DNA of 64,000 nucleotides from Luteimonas galliterrae (lineage in GTDB: Bacteria > Pseudomonadota > Gammaproteobacteria > Xanthomonadales > Xanthomonadaceae), in NCBI RefSeq assembly GCF_023374055.1, contig NZ_JAMBEP010000001.1, forward strand, positions 620,001 through 684,000, read 5' to 3'. Made by a program: the position numbers and the translations under genes. Below the pieces are notes generated by a model. That model saw only the letters and a program-made list of their open reading frames with translations, searched no databases and was not told the origin of the DNA. Each line of letters begins with the position of its first letter. Within the stretch, counting starts at the first letter, position 1. This document shows positions 9,208 through 18,167 of the stretch, piece by piece.

Positions 9208-10022
9208 CCAGCCAAGACCATTTCATCGCCCAACCGGCACCGGCCGGTTGCGGCATCCGCCTGCGCCAGGCGCGCGAGGCAGCCGGCCTGCGCATCGAAG
9301 ACGTCGCCACGCGCCTGAAAATGCCGATCCGTGTCGTCCAGGCGCTCGAGAACGACGATTGGGATCGCGCCGGCGCCGCCGTATTCGTGCGCGGCCAGTT
9401 GCGCAGCTACGCCAAGCTGCTCGGCATCCGCATCGACGACGCCATCGAGATGGCTGGCGTTCGCCAGATCGAGCCGTCGGAAATCGTCAGCCATGTGCAC
9501 ACCCCGCCGCTGCAGCGCCTGTTCGAACAGACCGCGCGCCGGCTGGTATACGTGGTGATGACCGCAGTGATCGTCGTGCCGGTCTGGATGATGGCCACGC
9601 GCGGCCCGGTGGGGCTGCCCTCGCAAGACGACAGCGCCGGCCTGGATGCGCCGCCCCGGCAGCCGCCGGCGCAAACCGCTTCGAAGGCGCCGGCGCCCGC
9701 CCGCGATCGCGCGCCCATGGTCGCATCGCTGGCGCCGCCGCTGGCTTCGCAGCCGGCGCCGGCCCCCACGCTGAAGCTGCGCATGAACGGCGACAGCTGG
9801 ATGGAAGTCATCGCGCCAGACGGCCGCAGGCTTGAGCAGGGTCTGCTGCCGGCCGGCACCGAACTTAGCTATGCCGAGGGCGAAGTCGCACGCATGGTGA
9901 TCGGCAACGCTTCTGCCGTGGAAGTGCTGAAAAGCGGCCAACTCGTCGACACCGAGCCCTTCCGCCGCGCCAACGTCGCGCGCTTTACGGTATCCTCTGA
10001 CGGCTCCCTCGCGCCCGAATGA
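9204..10022 (+). CDS. rodZ: Cytoskeleton protein RodZ
   Basis: 272 residues in the typical RodZ layout. The N-terminal helix-turn-helix runs from about 17 to 80 (GIRLRQAREAAGLRIEDVA; NDDWDRAGAAVFVRGQLRSY). One transmembrane helix spans about 113-131. An Ala/Pro-rich periplasmic linker leads to the C-terminal DUF4115 beta domain (MNGDSWMEVIAPDGRRLEQG). RodZ links MreB filaments to the wall elongation machinery and sets rod shape. Its ATG overlaps the pilF stop. A hairpin terminator lies 60 nt downstream. Confidence 0.93.
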   Translation: MTSQDHFIAQPAPAGCGIRLRQAREAAGLRIEDVATRLKMPIRVVQALENDDWDRAGAAVFVRGQLRSYAKLLGIRIDDAIEMAGVRQIEPSEIVSHVHTPPLQRLFEQTARRLVYVVMTAVIVVPVWMMATRGPVGLPSQDDSAGLDAPPRQPPAQTASKAPAPARDRAPMVASLAPPLASQPAPAPTLKLRMNGDSWMEVIAPDGRRLEQGLLPAGTELSYAEGEVARMVIGNASAVEVLKSGQLVDTEPFRRANVARFTVSSDGSLAPE

Positions 10023-10082
10023 GTTCGTGGCGGCCGATTGGCCGCCGCCTGATCCGTCGAAGGGAGCGCTTGCCCGAACCGT

Positions 10083-10111
10083 CGACCCGCCTGTCGGGTC
10101 GCTTCCTTTTT
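10083..10111 (+). terminator. Rho-independent terminator after rodZ
   Basis: Perfect 7-bp stem CGACCCG-cctgt-CGGGTCG (10083-10101) followed by CTTCCTTTTT. It separates rodZ from the yfgM-bamB unit. Confidence 0.75.
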
Positions 10112-10125
10112 GAAAGGCCTGCGCA

Positions 10126-10779
10126 ATGTCGCGGGCGAGAGACCGCATGGCGATCGACGACCTGCTCAACGAGCACGAACAAAGCGAACGAGTCCGCAGC
10201 TGGCTGCAGAAGAACGCCCTGGGCCTGTTCGGCGGCGTGGCCCTGGGTCTGGGCCTTATCTGGGGTTGGCAGTGGTGGCAGAAGAGCCATCATGAAAACC
10301 GCGTCGCGGCCGGCGAAACCTATGCGTCGGCGATCAAGGCCCTTGAAACCGATCCGGCCAAGGCCAAGACGGCGGTCGCCGCGCTGCCGCCCGGCAGCGA
10401 GTACGCAGCGCTCGCATCGCTGCAACTGGCCAAGACGCAGGTGGATGCCGATCAGCGCGATGCCGCGATCGCCACATTGCGCGGCATCAAGACCGAGGAT
10501 GCCGCGGTGGCGTCGGTCGCCCGGGAACGCCTGGCGCGCCTGCTCACCGACGGCGGCAAGCCGCAGGAAGCATTGAAATTGCTCGGCGCCCCGCAAAGCG
10601 CAGGCGCCTGGGAAGCCAAGGGCGATGCCCACAAGGCCCTGTCGCAACTCGACCAGGCGCGTGCGGCGTACGCCAAGGCGCTCGCGCAGCTCGATGCGGG
10701 CTCGCCTGATCGCCGCCTGCTTGAACTCAAGCTGACCGATGCCGGCGGCACACCCTCCAATCCCGACGGCAAGACCTGA
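10126..10779 (+). CDS. yfgM: YfgM-type tetratricopeptide membrane protein (SecYEG ancillary subunit)
   Basis: 217 residues from ATG 10126. A second ATG at 10147 (MAIDDLLNEHEQSERV) fits the family N-terminus better; AAAGG at 10112-10116 favours the first start. A cytoplasmic end is followed by one membrane helix (ALGLFGGVALGLGLIWGW) and a periplasmic TPR-like region (SEYAALASLQLAKTQVDA and later repeats). YfgM works with PpiD at the Sec translocon and hands secreted proteins to periplasmic chaperones. It stands just before bamB, as in many gammaproteobacteria. Confidence 0.88.
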   Translation: MSRARDRMAIDDLLNEHEQSERVRSWLQKNALGLFGGVALGLGLIWGWQWWQKSHHENRVAAGETYASAIKALETDPAKAKTAVAALPPGSEYAALASLQLAKTQVDADQRDAAIATLRGIKTEDAAVASVARERLARLLTDGGKPQEALKLLGAPQSAGAWEAKGDAHKALSQLDQARAAYAKALAQLDAGSPDRRLLELKLTDAGGTPSNPDGKT

Positions 10780-10834
10780 GACACTGGCCGCCATTCACGG
10801 CGCCGCCGGCGTCCGATGCAAGGAATACCGATCG

Positions 10835-12040
10835 ATGATCCAAGCCCAGTCACAGCCAGGCCCCACGCCGAAACTCGTTCTGGTCAGGCGTATCGCCATC
10901 GCCGGCCTCATGGTCCTGGCGCTCGGCGGTTGCAACACCATCAAGGGTTGGTTCGGCGGCAAGAAGGACAAAGAGGCCGAGCCGGCCGAGCTCACCGATT
11001 TCACGCCCAGCGCCACCGTGTCCAAGTTGTGGTCGGTGCAGGCCGGCAAGGGCGAGAAGCGCCTGGGCGTGCGCCAGCGGCCGGCCGTGGCCGACGGCCG
11101 CGTCTATGCCGCGGCCGTCGAAGGCGGCGTGCGCGCTTTCGATCTGCGCACCGGCAAGTCGGTCTGGCACTACGATTCCGAACTGCCCTTGAGCGGCGGT
11201 CCCGGCGCCGGCGACGGCCTGGTGGTCGTGGGCACCCTGGAAGGCGATGTGATCGCGCTCGATGCCGCCACCGGCGCCGAGAAGTGGAAAGCCAAGGTCA
11301 GCAACGAGGTGATCTCAGCGCCTGCGGTCGGCAACGGCCTGGTGCTCGTACACGCCAACGACGGTCGGGTGAGCGCTTTCGATGCCGCCACCGGCGAGCG
11401 GCGCTGGTTCTGGACCAAGGAATTGCCGGTGCTGACCGTGCGCGGCAATGCATCGCCGACCGTCGGCCCGGGCTATGTGTTCGTGGGCAACGACGACGGC
11501 AGCGTGACCGCCTTGTCGATGAGCGACGGCTCCGAGCTGTGGTCGCAGGCCGTGGGTCAGGCCGAAGGCCGCAGCGAACTGGAGCGCATGGCCGATGTCG
11601 ACGGCCCCGCGGTGCTGGACGGCACCACGCTCTATGCCACCAGCTACAAACAGCAGACCTTGGCCATCGATGCGCCGAGCGGGCGTCCGCTGTGGACCAA
11701 GGACAACGGCGGCGTCGGCGGCCTGGGCTTGGGGAGCGACCGCCTGGTCGTCTCCGATCCGGGCGGCACGGTATGGGCTTTGGACCGCTCCACCGGTGCG
11801 GCCATGTGGCAGCAGGCCGCGCTCGTGCGCCGCAACTTGAGCGCGCCGGCGGTGCAGGGCGACTATGCCGTGGTCGGCGATTTCGACGGCTACCTGCATT
11901 GGCTGAAGCTGTCCGACGGTACCCTGGCCGCGCGCACCCGCGTCGGCGGCGAGGCCGTGCTGGCGCAGCCGGTGGTCGCCGACGGCATCCTGATCGCCCA
12001 GAACATCGAAGGCGAATTGACCGCATTCCAGGTCAAATAA
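10835..12040 (+). CDS. bamB: Outer membrane protein assembly factor BamB
   Basis: 401 residues from ATG 10835, preceded by AAGGA at 10820-10824. A lipoprotein signal ends LALGGC (Cys33). The rest is an eight-bladed PQQ-type beta propeller with repeated VVVGTLEGDVIALDAATGAEKWK-like blades. BamB is the lipoprotein scaffold of the BAM complex that inserts beta-barrels, such as the two adhesins encoded later in this window. The frame is open back to 10739, but the start with a lipobox at the right distance is preferred. A strong terminator follows. Confidence 0.95.
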   Translation: MIQAQSQPGPTPKLVLVRRIAIAGLMVLALGGCNTIKGWFGGKKDKEAEPAELTDFTPSATVSKLWSVQAGKGEKRLGVRQRPAVADGRVYAAAVEGGVRAFDLRTGKSVWHYDSELPLSGGPGAGDGLVVVGTLEGDVIALDAATGAEKWKAKVSNEVISAPAVGNGLVLVHANDGRVSAFDAATGERRWFWTKELPVLTVRGNASPTVGPGYVFVGNDDGSVTALSMSDGSELWSQAVGQAEGRSELERMADVDGPAVLDGTTLYATSYKQQTLAIDAPSGRPLWTKDNGGVGGLGLGSDRLVVSDPGGTVWALDRSTGAAMWQQAALVRRNLSAPAVQGDYAVVGDFDGYLHWLKLSDGTLAARTRVGGEAVLAQPVVADGILIAQNIEGELTAFQVK

Positions 12041-12070
12041 CCGCATTTCGGCCGTTAAAGATGGCTCGAT

Positions 12071-12113
12071 GCGATGGCCCCGGGTAGTCTCGCTGCCCGG
12101 GGCCATCGCTTTT
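12071..12113 (+). terminator. Strong rho-independent terminator after bamB
   Basis: Perfect 14-bp stem: GCGATGGCCCCGGG (12071-12084) pairs with CCCGGGGCCATCGC (12096-12109), with an 11-nt loop and then TTTT. It ends the yfgM-bamB transcript before der. Confidence 0.9.
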
Positions 12114-12157
12114 CGACGACCCCACCGCTCCACACCTGAAAACCAGACACCGAACGT

Positions 12158-13558
12158 ATGTTGCCGCTAGTCGCTCTTGTGGGTCGCCCGAATGTCGGCA
12201 AGTCGACGCTGTTCAACGCGTTGACCCGCAGCCGCGACGCGCTCGTGCACGACGAACCGGGCGTGACCCGCGACCGCCATTACGGCGTCTGCCGTTTGCA
12301 CGAGGCGCGGCCGTTCGTAGTCGTCGACACCGGCGGCATCGCCGGCGTCGACGAGGGTTTGGCCGGCGCGACCGCGCGCCAGGCGCGTGCGGCGGCCGAG
12401 GAAGCCGATCTGGTGTTGTTCGTGGTCGACGGCCGCGAAGGCGCTTCCTCGCTCGACGACGACATCCTGCGCTGGCTGCGTAAAAGCGCGCGGCCGACCT
12501 TCCTGGTGGTCAACAAGACCGACGGCCTGGACGCGCGCACCGCGCTGGCCGAATTTTCGCGCTACGGTTTCGCCGACGCGTTCGCGATTTCGTCGGCGCA
12601 CCGTCAGGGCATCGACGAATTGCTCGCCCAAGTGCTGGCGCGGTTGCCGCCCGACGGCGATGCGCAGATCCTCGACGACGACCCCGAGCGCGTCCGCATC
12701 GCCTTCGTCGGCCGTCCGAACGTGGGCAAATCGACCTTGGTCAACCGCATCCTGGGCGAAGAACGCATGATCGCCTCGGAAGTCGCCGGGACCACGCGCG
12801 ACTCGATCGCGGTGGATCTCGAGCGGGACGGCCGCAAGTACCGGTTGGTGGACACCGCCGGCATCCGCCGCAAGTCGAAAGTGGAAGAGGCCGTCGAAAC
12901 GTTCTCGATCATCAAGACCCTGCAGGCGATCGAGCATTGCCAGGTGGCGGTGATCATGCTCGACGCCAACGAGGGCGTCACCGACCAGGACGCGAGCGTA
13001 TTGGGCGCCGTGCTCGACGCCGGCCGCGCCCTGGTGCTGGCGGTCAACAAGTGGGACGGTTTGAGCGCCTACCAGCGCGAACAGGTCGAAGGCCTGCTAT
13101 CGCGCAAGCTGAGCTTCGTGACATGGGCCGAGGCGGTGCGGATCAGCGCCAAGCATGGTTCGGGCCTGCGCGAGCTGTTCCGTGCGATCCATCGCGCGCA
13201 CGCGTCCGCGACGCGCACGTTCGGCACCTCCGAGGTTACCAAAGCGCTGGAAATCGCCTACGAGACCAATCCGCCGCCGGTAGTGCGCGGTCACGTCGCC
13301 AAGCTGCGCTTCGCGCACGCGGGCGGCGAGAATCCGCCGACGTTCATCGTCCATGGCACGCGCCTGCGCACCCTGACCGATACCTACAAGCGGTATCTCG
13401 AGAATTTCTTCCGCAAGCGCTTCAAGCTGGTCGGCACGCCCGTGCGCTTCGTGTTCAAGGAAGGCGACAATCCGTACAAGGACAAGAAGAACGTGCTGAC
13501 CGAGCGCCAAGTGGCGAAGAAGAAGCGCCTGATCAGGCATGTCAAACGCAACAAATAA
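12158..13558 (+). CDS. der: Ribosome biogenesis GTPase Der (EngA)
   Basis: 466 residues with two G domains in tandem, the mark of Der. The first P-loop is GRPNVGKST (from residue 9) with DTGGI and NKTD. The second is GRPNVGKST near residue 185 with DTAGI and NKWD. A C-terminal KH-like domain ends in a basic tail ([13 protein letters not shown]). Der is needed for maturation of the 50S subunit. It follows bamB as in most gammaproteobacteria but has a terminator in front, so it is probably transcribed separately. Confidence 0.97.
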   Translation: MLPLVALVGRPNVGKSTLFNALTRSRDALVHDEPGVTRDRHYGVCRLHEARPFVVVDTGGIAGVDEGLAGATARQARAAAEEADLVLFVVDGREGASSLDDDILRWLRKSARPTFLVVNKTDGLDARTALAEFSRYGFADAFAISSAHRQGIDELLAQVLARLPPDGDAQILDDDPERVRIAFVGRPNVGKSTLVNRILGEERMIASEVAGTTRDSIAVDLERDGRKYRLVDTAGIRRKSKVEEAVETFSIIKTLQAIEHCQVAVIMLDANEGVTDQDASVLGAVLDAGRALVLAVNKWDGLSAYQREQVEGLLSRKLSFVTWAEAVRISAKHGSGLRELFRAIHRAHASATRTFGTSEVTKALEIAYETNPPPVVRGHVAKLRFAHAGGENPPTFIVHGTRLRTLTDTYKRYLENFFRKRFKLVGTPVRFVFKEGDNPYKDKKNVLTERQVAKKKRLIRHVKRNK

Positions 13559-13612
13559 AACATCAGCATCTTCATCCGGAAAGGCGGAGCTTGCTCGGCT
13601 GCTTTTGCTCTT

Positions 13613-13685
13613 CGTAGGTGCGAATTCATTCGCACGTTTTACGTTGAACGGCAAAAAAAGCGTGCGGATGAATTCGCACCTACAA
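13613..13685. repeat. Palindromic repeat, CGTAGGTGCGAATTCATTCGCAC family
   Basis: Arms CGTAGGTGCGAATTCATTCG and CGGATGAATTCGCACCTAC form a long imperfect hairpin with GTGCGAAT/ATTCGCAC units. A second copy is at 28993-29063. It lies between der and the MobA-MoeA gene. Confidence 0.88.
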
Positions 13686-13708
13686 AAGCAGCGGGACTGA
13701 GCGCTACG

Positions 13709-15493
13709 ATGCGCGAGTGCGTCACTCTCGGAATCCTCGCCGGCGGCCGCGCCACGCGCCTCGGCGGCCTCGACAAGGCCTGGCTGCTGCGCGACGGCGA
13801 ACCGCAAGTACTGCGTCTGGCGCGAAGTTTCGCTTCTCGGGCCGATAGCGTCCTGGTCAGCGCCAATCGCGATCTTGCCCGTTATGCCGACCAGGGATTG
13901 CGCGCGATCCCCGACCGCGTTTTCGATATCGGCCCGCTCGGCGGCTTGGATGCGTTGGCGCAGGCCTGCACGACGCAATGGCTGCTAACGCTACCTGTGG
14001 ACGCAGTCCTCGTGGATGATCGCCTGTTGCCGGAGCTCGCCGGCGCAGGCGAACGCGGCGCCTACGCGCAGGACGACGACGGCGCGCAGCCGCTGGTCGC
14101 GCTCTGGCCGTCGGCGGCCTTGCGCGATGCCATCGCCCGCGCGATCGATGCCAACGATTACGCCATCCATGCCTTGCAAGCACGGCTGGATATGGCCTGC
14201 GTTCGTTTTCCGGGCCTGCGCTTCGGTAATCTCAACACGCCCGACGATCTCGCCGCCGCAGGCATCGACGCCCCCATGAACGAATTCCCGACCCGGATCG
14301 CATTCGAACAGGCGCGCAGCATCGTCGAAAGCGTCGCTGCCGGCCGCCAACTGCCGAGCGAAGGGCTCGCACTGCCGCGCGCGCATGGCCGAGTGCTGGC
14401 CCAGGACGCGATCACCGCGATCCCGCTGCCGCCATTCGACAACTCGGCGATGGACGGCTATGCCTTGCGTCACGCGGATCTGGGCAGCGACGGCGACACG
14501 GCATTGCGCCTGGTCGGCGAGCAGTTCGCCGGCCTGTCACTGGATCTGCGCATCGGGCCGGGACAATGCTCGCGCATCACCACCGGCGCGCCGATGCCGC
14601 AAGGCGCCGATACCGTGGTAATGAAAGAAAATACGCGGATCGACGGCGATACCGTGCGTGTTCTAATCGCACCCAAGCCGGGCGCGCACGTGCGCCGCGC
14701 AGGCGAGGATACGAAGATCGGCGACCGCGTGCTGCAGGCGGGACAGCCGTTGACGCCTTCGCGCATCGCTTTGGCCGCGTCGATAGGCATGGCCGCGCTC
14801 GAAGTCGCGCAGCGTCCCACGGTGGCGGTGTTCACCACCGGCGACGAGCTGGTCGAGCCGGGACTGCCGTTACGACCGGGCCAGATCTACAACTCCAATC
14901 GCGAATTGCTGATGGGCCTGCTGCGCGCCGACGGCCTGGAGCCGACGGCATGGCCGACGCTGCCGGACGATCCGGCGCGTATCGAGTCGATGTTGCGCGA
15001 CGCGGCGCAGGCATTCGACATCGTGATCACCTGCGGCGCGGTATCGGCCGGCGAGAAGGACTTCATTCCCACCTTGCTGCAATCGCAAGGCCGCGTGCAT
15101 TTCTGGAAGGTGCGCATGCGCCCGGGGATGCCGCTGCTGTTCGGCGAACTGGAGCGTGCGCTGTTCCTGGGCTTGCCGGGCAACCCGGTATCGGTATTGG
15201 CGACCTATCTGACGCTGGGCCGCATGCTGGTCGACGGTTTGCAAGGCAGGGGGGAGCCGCGGCCGCGTTTCTTCGCGCGCCTGTCCGCGCCGTGGCATAA
15301 GGCGCACGAGCGTCTGGAGTTCTTACGCGGCCGGTTGCAATCCGCCTCGGACGGCATTCTGCATGTTCAACCGAATCCTGCGGACGGCTCGCACCGGATG
15401 CGCGCGGCGGCCGATAGCGATGCGTTGATCGTGTTGCCGGAGCGGGTGGCGGACTATGCGGTCGGCGGCGTGGTGGAAGTGTTGCCGTACTAG
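13709..15493 (+). CDS. moeA: Molybdenum cofactor guanylyltransferase / molybdopterin molybdotransferase fusion (MobA-MoeA)
   Basis: 594 residues joining two cofactor enzymes. Residues 1-189 are MobA-like: nucleotide-binding LAGGRATRLGGLDKAWLLRDG, then GPLGG and PVDAVLVDD; MobA adds GMP to the molybdenum cofactor. From Met190 (MNEFPTRIAFEQAR, ATG at 14276) a full MoeA follows, about 405 residues long. It has PLPPFDNSAMDGYALR, GAPMPQGADTVVM, FTTGDELVEPG, GAVSAGEKDF and LGLPGNPVSV, which insert molybdate into adenylylated molybdopterin. The halves are in one frame with no stop between. The MobA half is short and has PVD where many MobA have PxD variants. Met190 could also give a separate MoeA, though its ribosome binding site is weak. 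Confidence 0.9.
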   Translation: MRECVTLGILAGGRATRLGGLDKAWLLRDGEPQVLRLARSFASRADSVLVSANRDLARYADQGLRAIPDRVFDIGPLGGLDALAQACTTQWLLTLPVDAVLVDDRLLPELAGAGERGAYAQDDDGAQPLVALWPSAALRDAIARAIDANDYAIHALQARLDMACVRFPGLRFGNLNTPDDLAAAGIDAPMNEFPTRIAFEQARSIVESVAAGRQLPSEGLALPRAHGRVLAQDAITAIPLPPFDNSAMDGYALRHADLGSDGDTALRLVGEQFAGLSLDLRIGPGQCSRITTGAPMPQGADTVVMKENTRIDGDTVRVLIAPKPGAHVRRAGEDTKIGDRVLQAGQPLTPSRIALAASIGMAALEVAQRPTVAVFTTGDELVEPGLPLRPGQIYNSNRELLMGLLRADGLEPTAWPTLPDDPARIESMLRDAAQAFDIVITCGAVSAGEKDFIPTLLQSQGRVHFWKVRMRPGMPLLFGELERALFLGLPGNPVSVLATYLTLGRMLVDGLQGRGEPRPRFFARLSAPWHKAHERLEFLRGRLQSASDGILHVQPNPADGSHRMRAAADSDALIVLPERVADYAVGGVVEVLPY

Positions 15494-15519
15494 CATAGAG
15501 AAGCGCGAAGTCAGTTTTT

Positions 15520-15671
15520 CTTCCCTTTTGCGGGGGAGGGTGCCCGCAGGGCAGGAGAGGGGGCGCGAGCGGAGCGAAGCGTGCTTCTGGTCTTGCTCTG
15601 ACACGGCGCGAAAAGCCGGCCCCTCTCCCTGGCCTTCGGCCTGTCCCTCTCCCACAGAGGGGAGAGGGAAA
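15520..15671. repeat. CCCTCTCCC/GGGAGAGGG-type intergenic repeat
   Basis: Contains GGGGGAGGGTGCCCGCAGGG, CAGGAGAGGGGGCGCGAGC, then GCCCCTCTCCCTGGCCTTCG and CACAGAGGGGAGAGGG. The GAGAGGGG and CCCCTCTC parts are inverted and can pair over about 100 nt. Related pieces lie at 19028-19060 and inside 20880-20918. Confidence 0.65.
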
Positions 15672-15726
15672 ACTACGTTTCGTCCGCGTGTGCGATGGGG
15701 TCAGTTTTTAGCGCGATAATCTCGAA

Positions 15727-16860
15727 ATGAGCATCCCCGAAATCAGCCCTCGCCAAGCCCAGGAACGCCAAGCGCGTGGCGCGATCCTGATCGACGTCCG
15801 CGAAGCGCACGAACGCGCGCTCGGGATGGCGCAATCCGCGCGCGGCGTCGCCAAGGCCGAGCTCGAATCGGATCCGGCGACGCATCTGCCGCAGCGCGAC
15901 GCGGAAATCCTGCTGATCTGCCAATCCGGCGCGCGTTCGCTGCAGGCTGCGGAGGCATTGCAAGCTCAGGGCTATGCGGACATCGCTTCCGTTCAGGGCG
16001 GCACCACGCGCTGGATCGCCGATGGCCTGCCGGTCGCCGAGCCGTCGCAGGATATCGACATGGATTTCCACGACCGCTATTCGCGCCATCTTCGCCTGCC
16101 TGAAGTCGGCATGGAGGGGCAGAAGCGGCTCGAAGCCGCGCGCGTGCTGCTGGTCGGGGCCGGCGGGCTCGGTTCGCCGGCCGCTTTCTATCTCGCGGCG
16201 GCAGGCGTCGGCACGATTCGCCTCGCCGACGACGACGTGGTGGACCGCAGCAACTTGCAGCGCCAAATCCTGCATACCGATGAGCGCATCGGCATCGCCA
16301 AGGTCGAATCCGCGGCGGCCGCGCTGACGGCGCTCAACCCGCGCACGACGATCGAAGCCGTGGCCGAGCGCATCACCAGCGCCAACGTCGAACGCTTGCT
16401 CCATGGCGTCGATGTCGTGGTTGACGGCGCCGACAACTTCCCGGCGCGCTACCTGCTGAACGATGCCTGCGTGAAGCTGGGCAAGCCGCTGGTGTACGGC
16501 GCGGTGCATCGTTTCGAAGGGCAGGCGGGCGTGTTCGATGCCGGCCGCCATCGCGGCATCGCGCCGTGCTATCGCTGCCTGTTCCCGGAGCCGCCGCCGC
16601 CGGAAGCCGCGCCCAATTGCGCCGAGGCCGGCGTGCTCGGCGTGCTGCCCGGCGTGATCGGCCTGTTGCAGGCGACCGAAGCGATCAAGCTGATCCTGGG
16701 CATCGGCGAGCCGCTGGCGGGGCGCCTGCTGCACTTCGATGCGCTGTCGATGCGTTTCCGCGAGACGCGGCTGTCGCCCGATCCCGGTTGCGCCGTTTGC
16801 GCACCCGGGCGCGCATTCCCGGGTTACATCGACTACGCGGCGTTCTGCGCCGGCGGCTAA
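15727..16860 (+). CDS. moeB: Rhodanese-MoeB fusion: molybdopterin-synthase adenylyltransferase
   Basis: 377 residues. The first ~105 form a rhodanese domain with the active-site loop CQSGARS and QGGTTRWIADGLP. The rest is an E1-like adenylyltransferase: HDRYSRHLRLPEVGMEGQKRL, ATP-binding GAGGLGSPAAFYLA, the DDVVDRSNLQRQILH segment and two zinc CxxC pairs (CYRC and CAVC). MoeB adenylates the C-terminus of MoaD so that it can receive sulfur. The rhodanese is N-terminal here, whereas in MOCS3/Uba4 it is C-terminal. It follows the MobA-MoeA gene on the same strand. A role in thiamine sulfur transfer (ThiF) cannot be excluded. Confidence 0.92.
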   Translation: MSIPEISPRQAQERQARGAILIDVREAHERALGMAQSARGVAKAELESDPATHLPQRDAEILLICQSGARSLQAAEALQAQGYADIASVQGGTTRWIADGLPVAEPSQDIDMDFHDRYSRHLRLPEVGMEGQKRLEAARVLLVGAGGLGSPAAFYLAAAGVGTIRLADDDVVDRSNLQRQILHTDERIGIAKVESAAAALTALNPRTTIEAVAERITSANVERLLHGVDVVVDGADNFPARYLLNDACVKLGKPLVYGAVHRFEGQAGVFDAGRHRGIAPCYRCLFPEPPPPEAAPNCAEAGVLGVLPGVIGLLQATEAIKLILGIGEPLAGRLLHFDALSMRFRETRLSPDPGCAVCAPGRAFPGYIDYAAFCAGG

Positions 16861-16885
16861 TCGGGACAAAGAGCCGCGGTCTGAG

Positions 16886-17653
16886 TCATTGCAGAAAAGC
16901 GCTCAGCGACTGGCCGTATTCGGGCTTGTCGTTCAATCCGTTGTGGCCCGTATCGGGCAACGTGACCACCTGCGGCGGCTGGGGCAAAGAGGCGATCAGG
17001 CGCGCGGTGCTTTCGGCGGGGATGATCTCGTCGCGATCTGCGCGTACGACCAGCAGCGGCCGCTTGTAGCCGGCAAGATAGGCGGCCGATTCGTAGCGCT
17101 GCGTCGACAGCCAGCGCACCGGCAGCCATGGGTAATGGGCCTGGCCGATTTCGGCGAGACTGTCGTACGGCGTGACCAGCACCAATCGGTCGACCGGCCG
17201 TTTCGATGCGACATAAGCGGCCACGCCGCTGCCCAGGCTGCGGCCGATCACCGATACCGACTGGCCCGGATGCTGCGACTGCACGCGGTCGAAGACGGCC
17301 AGCGCATCGGCGAGCAGCGTTTTTTCGTCGGGTTGCCCATCGCTGGCGCCGTAGCCGCGATAAGCCACCAGGTACACGCTGTGGCCGGGAAACCAGCGTG
17401 CGAATTCGTCGCGGCTGTCCTGGATGCTCTCGCCGTTGCCGCCGAAGTAGACGATCGCCTTCGCGCGGCCGGGATTGACCGTCCAGCCGCGCAGGACCAG
17501 GCCTTCGCGCTGCATCGAAAAATCGGTCTGCGCAGGATCGACGCGGGTGATCTGAGGGTAATAGATCAAGTCTCGCTGTTTGAAGTACATCAGCGCGCAG
17601 AGGCCGGCGTAGACCAGCGCGAGCACGGTTGCCAGCGACCAGACGAATTTCAT
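16886..17653 (-). CDS. Alpha/beta hydrolase, membrane-anchored, ABHD13/BEM46-like
   Basis: 255 residues from ATG 17653. An N-terminal hydrophobic helix ([19 protein letters not shown]) anchors or exports the protein, followed by QRDLIYYPQ, which is characteristic of this subfamily. The nucleophile lies in GRSLGSG (Ser139), the acid in [11 protein letters not shown] and the histidine in LPDTGHNGL. The substrate is unknown. The frame is open further upstream, but the upstream DUF1244 gene occupies that DNA and overlaps this start by 4 nt (ATGA), so the two are translationally coupled. Confidence 0.88.
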   Translation of the reverse strand: MKFVWSLATVLALVYAGLCALMYFKQRDLIYYPQITRVDPAQTDFSMQREGLVLRGWTVNPGRAKAIVYFGGNGESIQDSRDEFARWFPGHSVYLVAYRGYGASDGQPDEKTLLADALAVFDRVQSQHPGQSVSVIGRSLGSGVAAYVASKRPVDRLVLVTPYDSLAEIGQAHYPWLPVRWLSTQRYESAAYLAGYKRPLLVVRADRDEIIPAESTARLIASLPQPPQVVTLPDTGHNGLNDKPEYGQSLSAFLQ

Positions 17654-17970
17654 GGGGCGCCTGCCTTTGGGTGCGCGCGTTGCGCGGCATCGAATGCGGC
17701 CAATTGTTCCGGCGTCGCTTCGTGCTGGTGCTTCGCCTTCCATTCCGCGAAAGGCATGCCGTAAATCGCTTCGCGCGCCTCGTCCTTGGTCATGGCGATG
17801 CCGCGCGCCTCGGCGGCTTCGCGATACCAGTCGGACAGGCAGTTGCGGCAAAAGCCGGCGAGGATCATCAGGTCGATGTTCTGCACATCCGGGCGTTCGT
17901 GCATCAGGTGATGCACCAGGCGGCGGAAGGCGGCGGCTTCGAGCAGGGTGGTTTCGTGGTCGGCGGTCAT
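17650..17970 (-). CDS. DUF1244 family protein
   Basis: 106 residues matching the DUF1244 pattern: [20 protein letters not shown] followed by [16 protein letters not shown], with the conserved two cysteines in FCRNC. The function of the family is unknown. The gene overlaps the downstream hydrolase by 4 nt. A long palindromic repeat lies just upstream. Confidence 0.88.
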   Translation of the reverse strand: MTADHETTLLEAAAFRRLVHHLMHERPDVQNIDLMILAGFCRNCLSDWYREAAEARGIAMTKDEAREAIYGMPFAEWKAKHQHEATPEQLAAFDAAQRAHPKAGAP

Positions 17971-17988
17971 CGGGATTTACCGGAGATT

Positions 17989-18117
17989 CGTCATCCCAGC
18001 GAAAGCTGAGACCCATTTTGCTGTTGCTTCAGCCGTCATTCCCGCGAAGGCGGGAACCCAGCGACTTTGCGTTTCGGAACAAGATCAAAATGGGTCCCAG
18101 CTTTCGCTGGGATGACG
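17989..18117. repeat. Nested palindromic repeat (CGTCATCCCAGCGAAAGCTG outer, GTCATTCCCGCGAAGGCGGG inner)
   Basis: The outer arms, CGTCATCCCAGCGAAAGCTG with ACCCATTTTG on the left and CAAAATGGGTCCCAGCTTTC with GCTGGGATGACGG on the right, are nearly exact inverted copies over about 30 bp. Between them lies another palindromic unit, CCGTCATTCCCGCGAAGGCG with GGAACCCAG. A similar pair with different filling is at 20803-20967. Confidence 0.85.
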
Positions 18118-18167
18118 GAACGGGGAGAATACGAAGCTCGACTCTAGCGCAGGCCATCCTCCACCGC

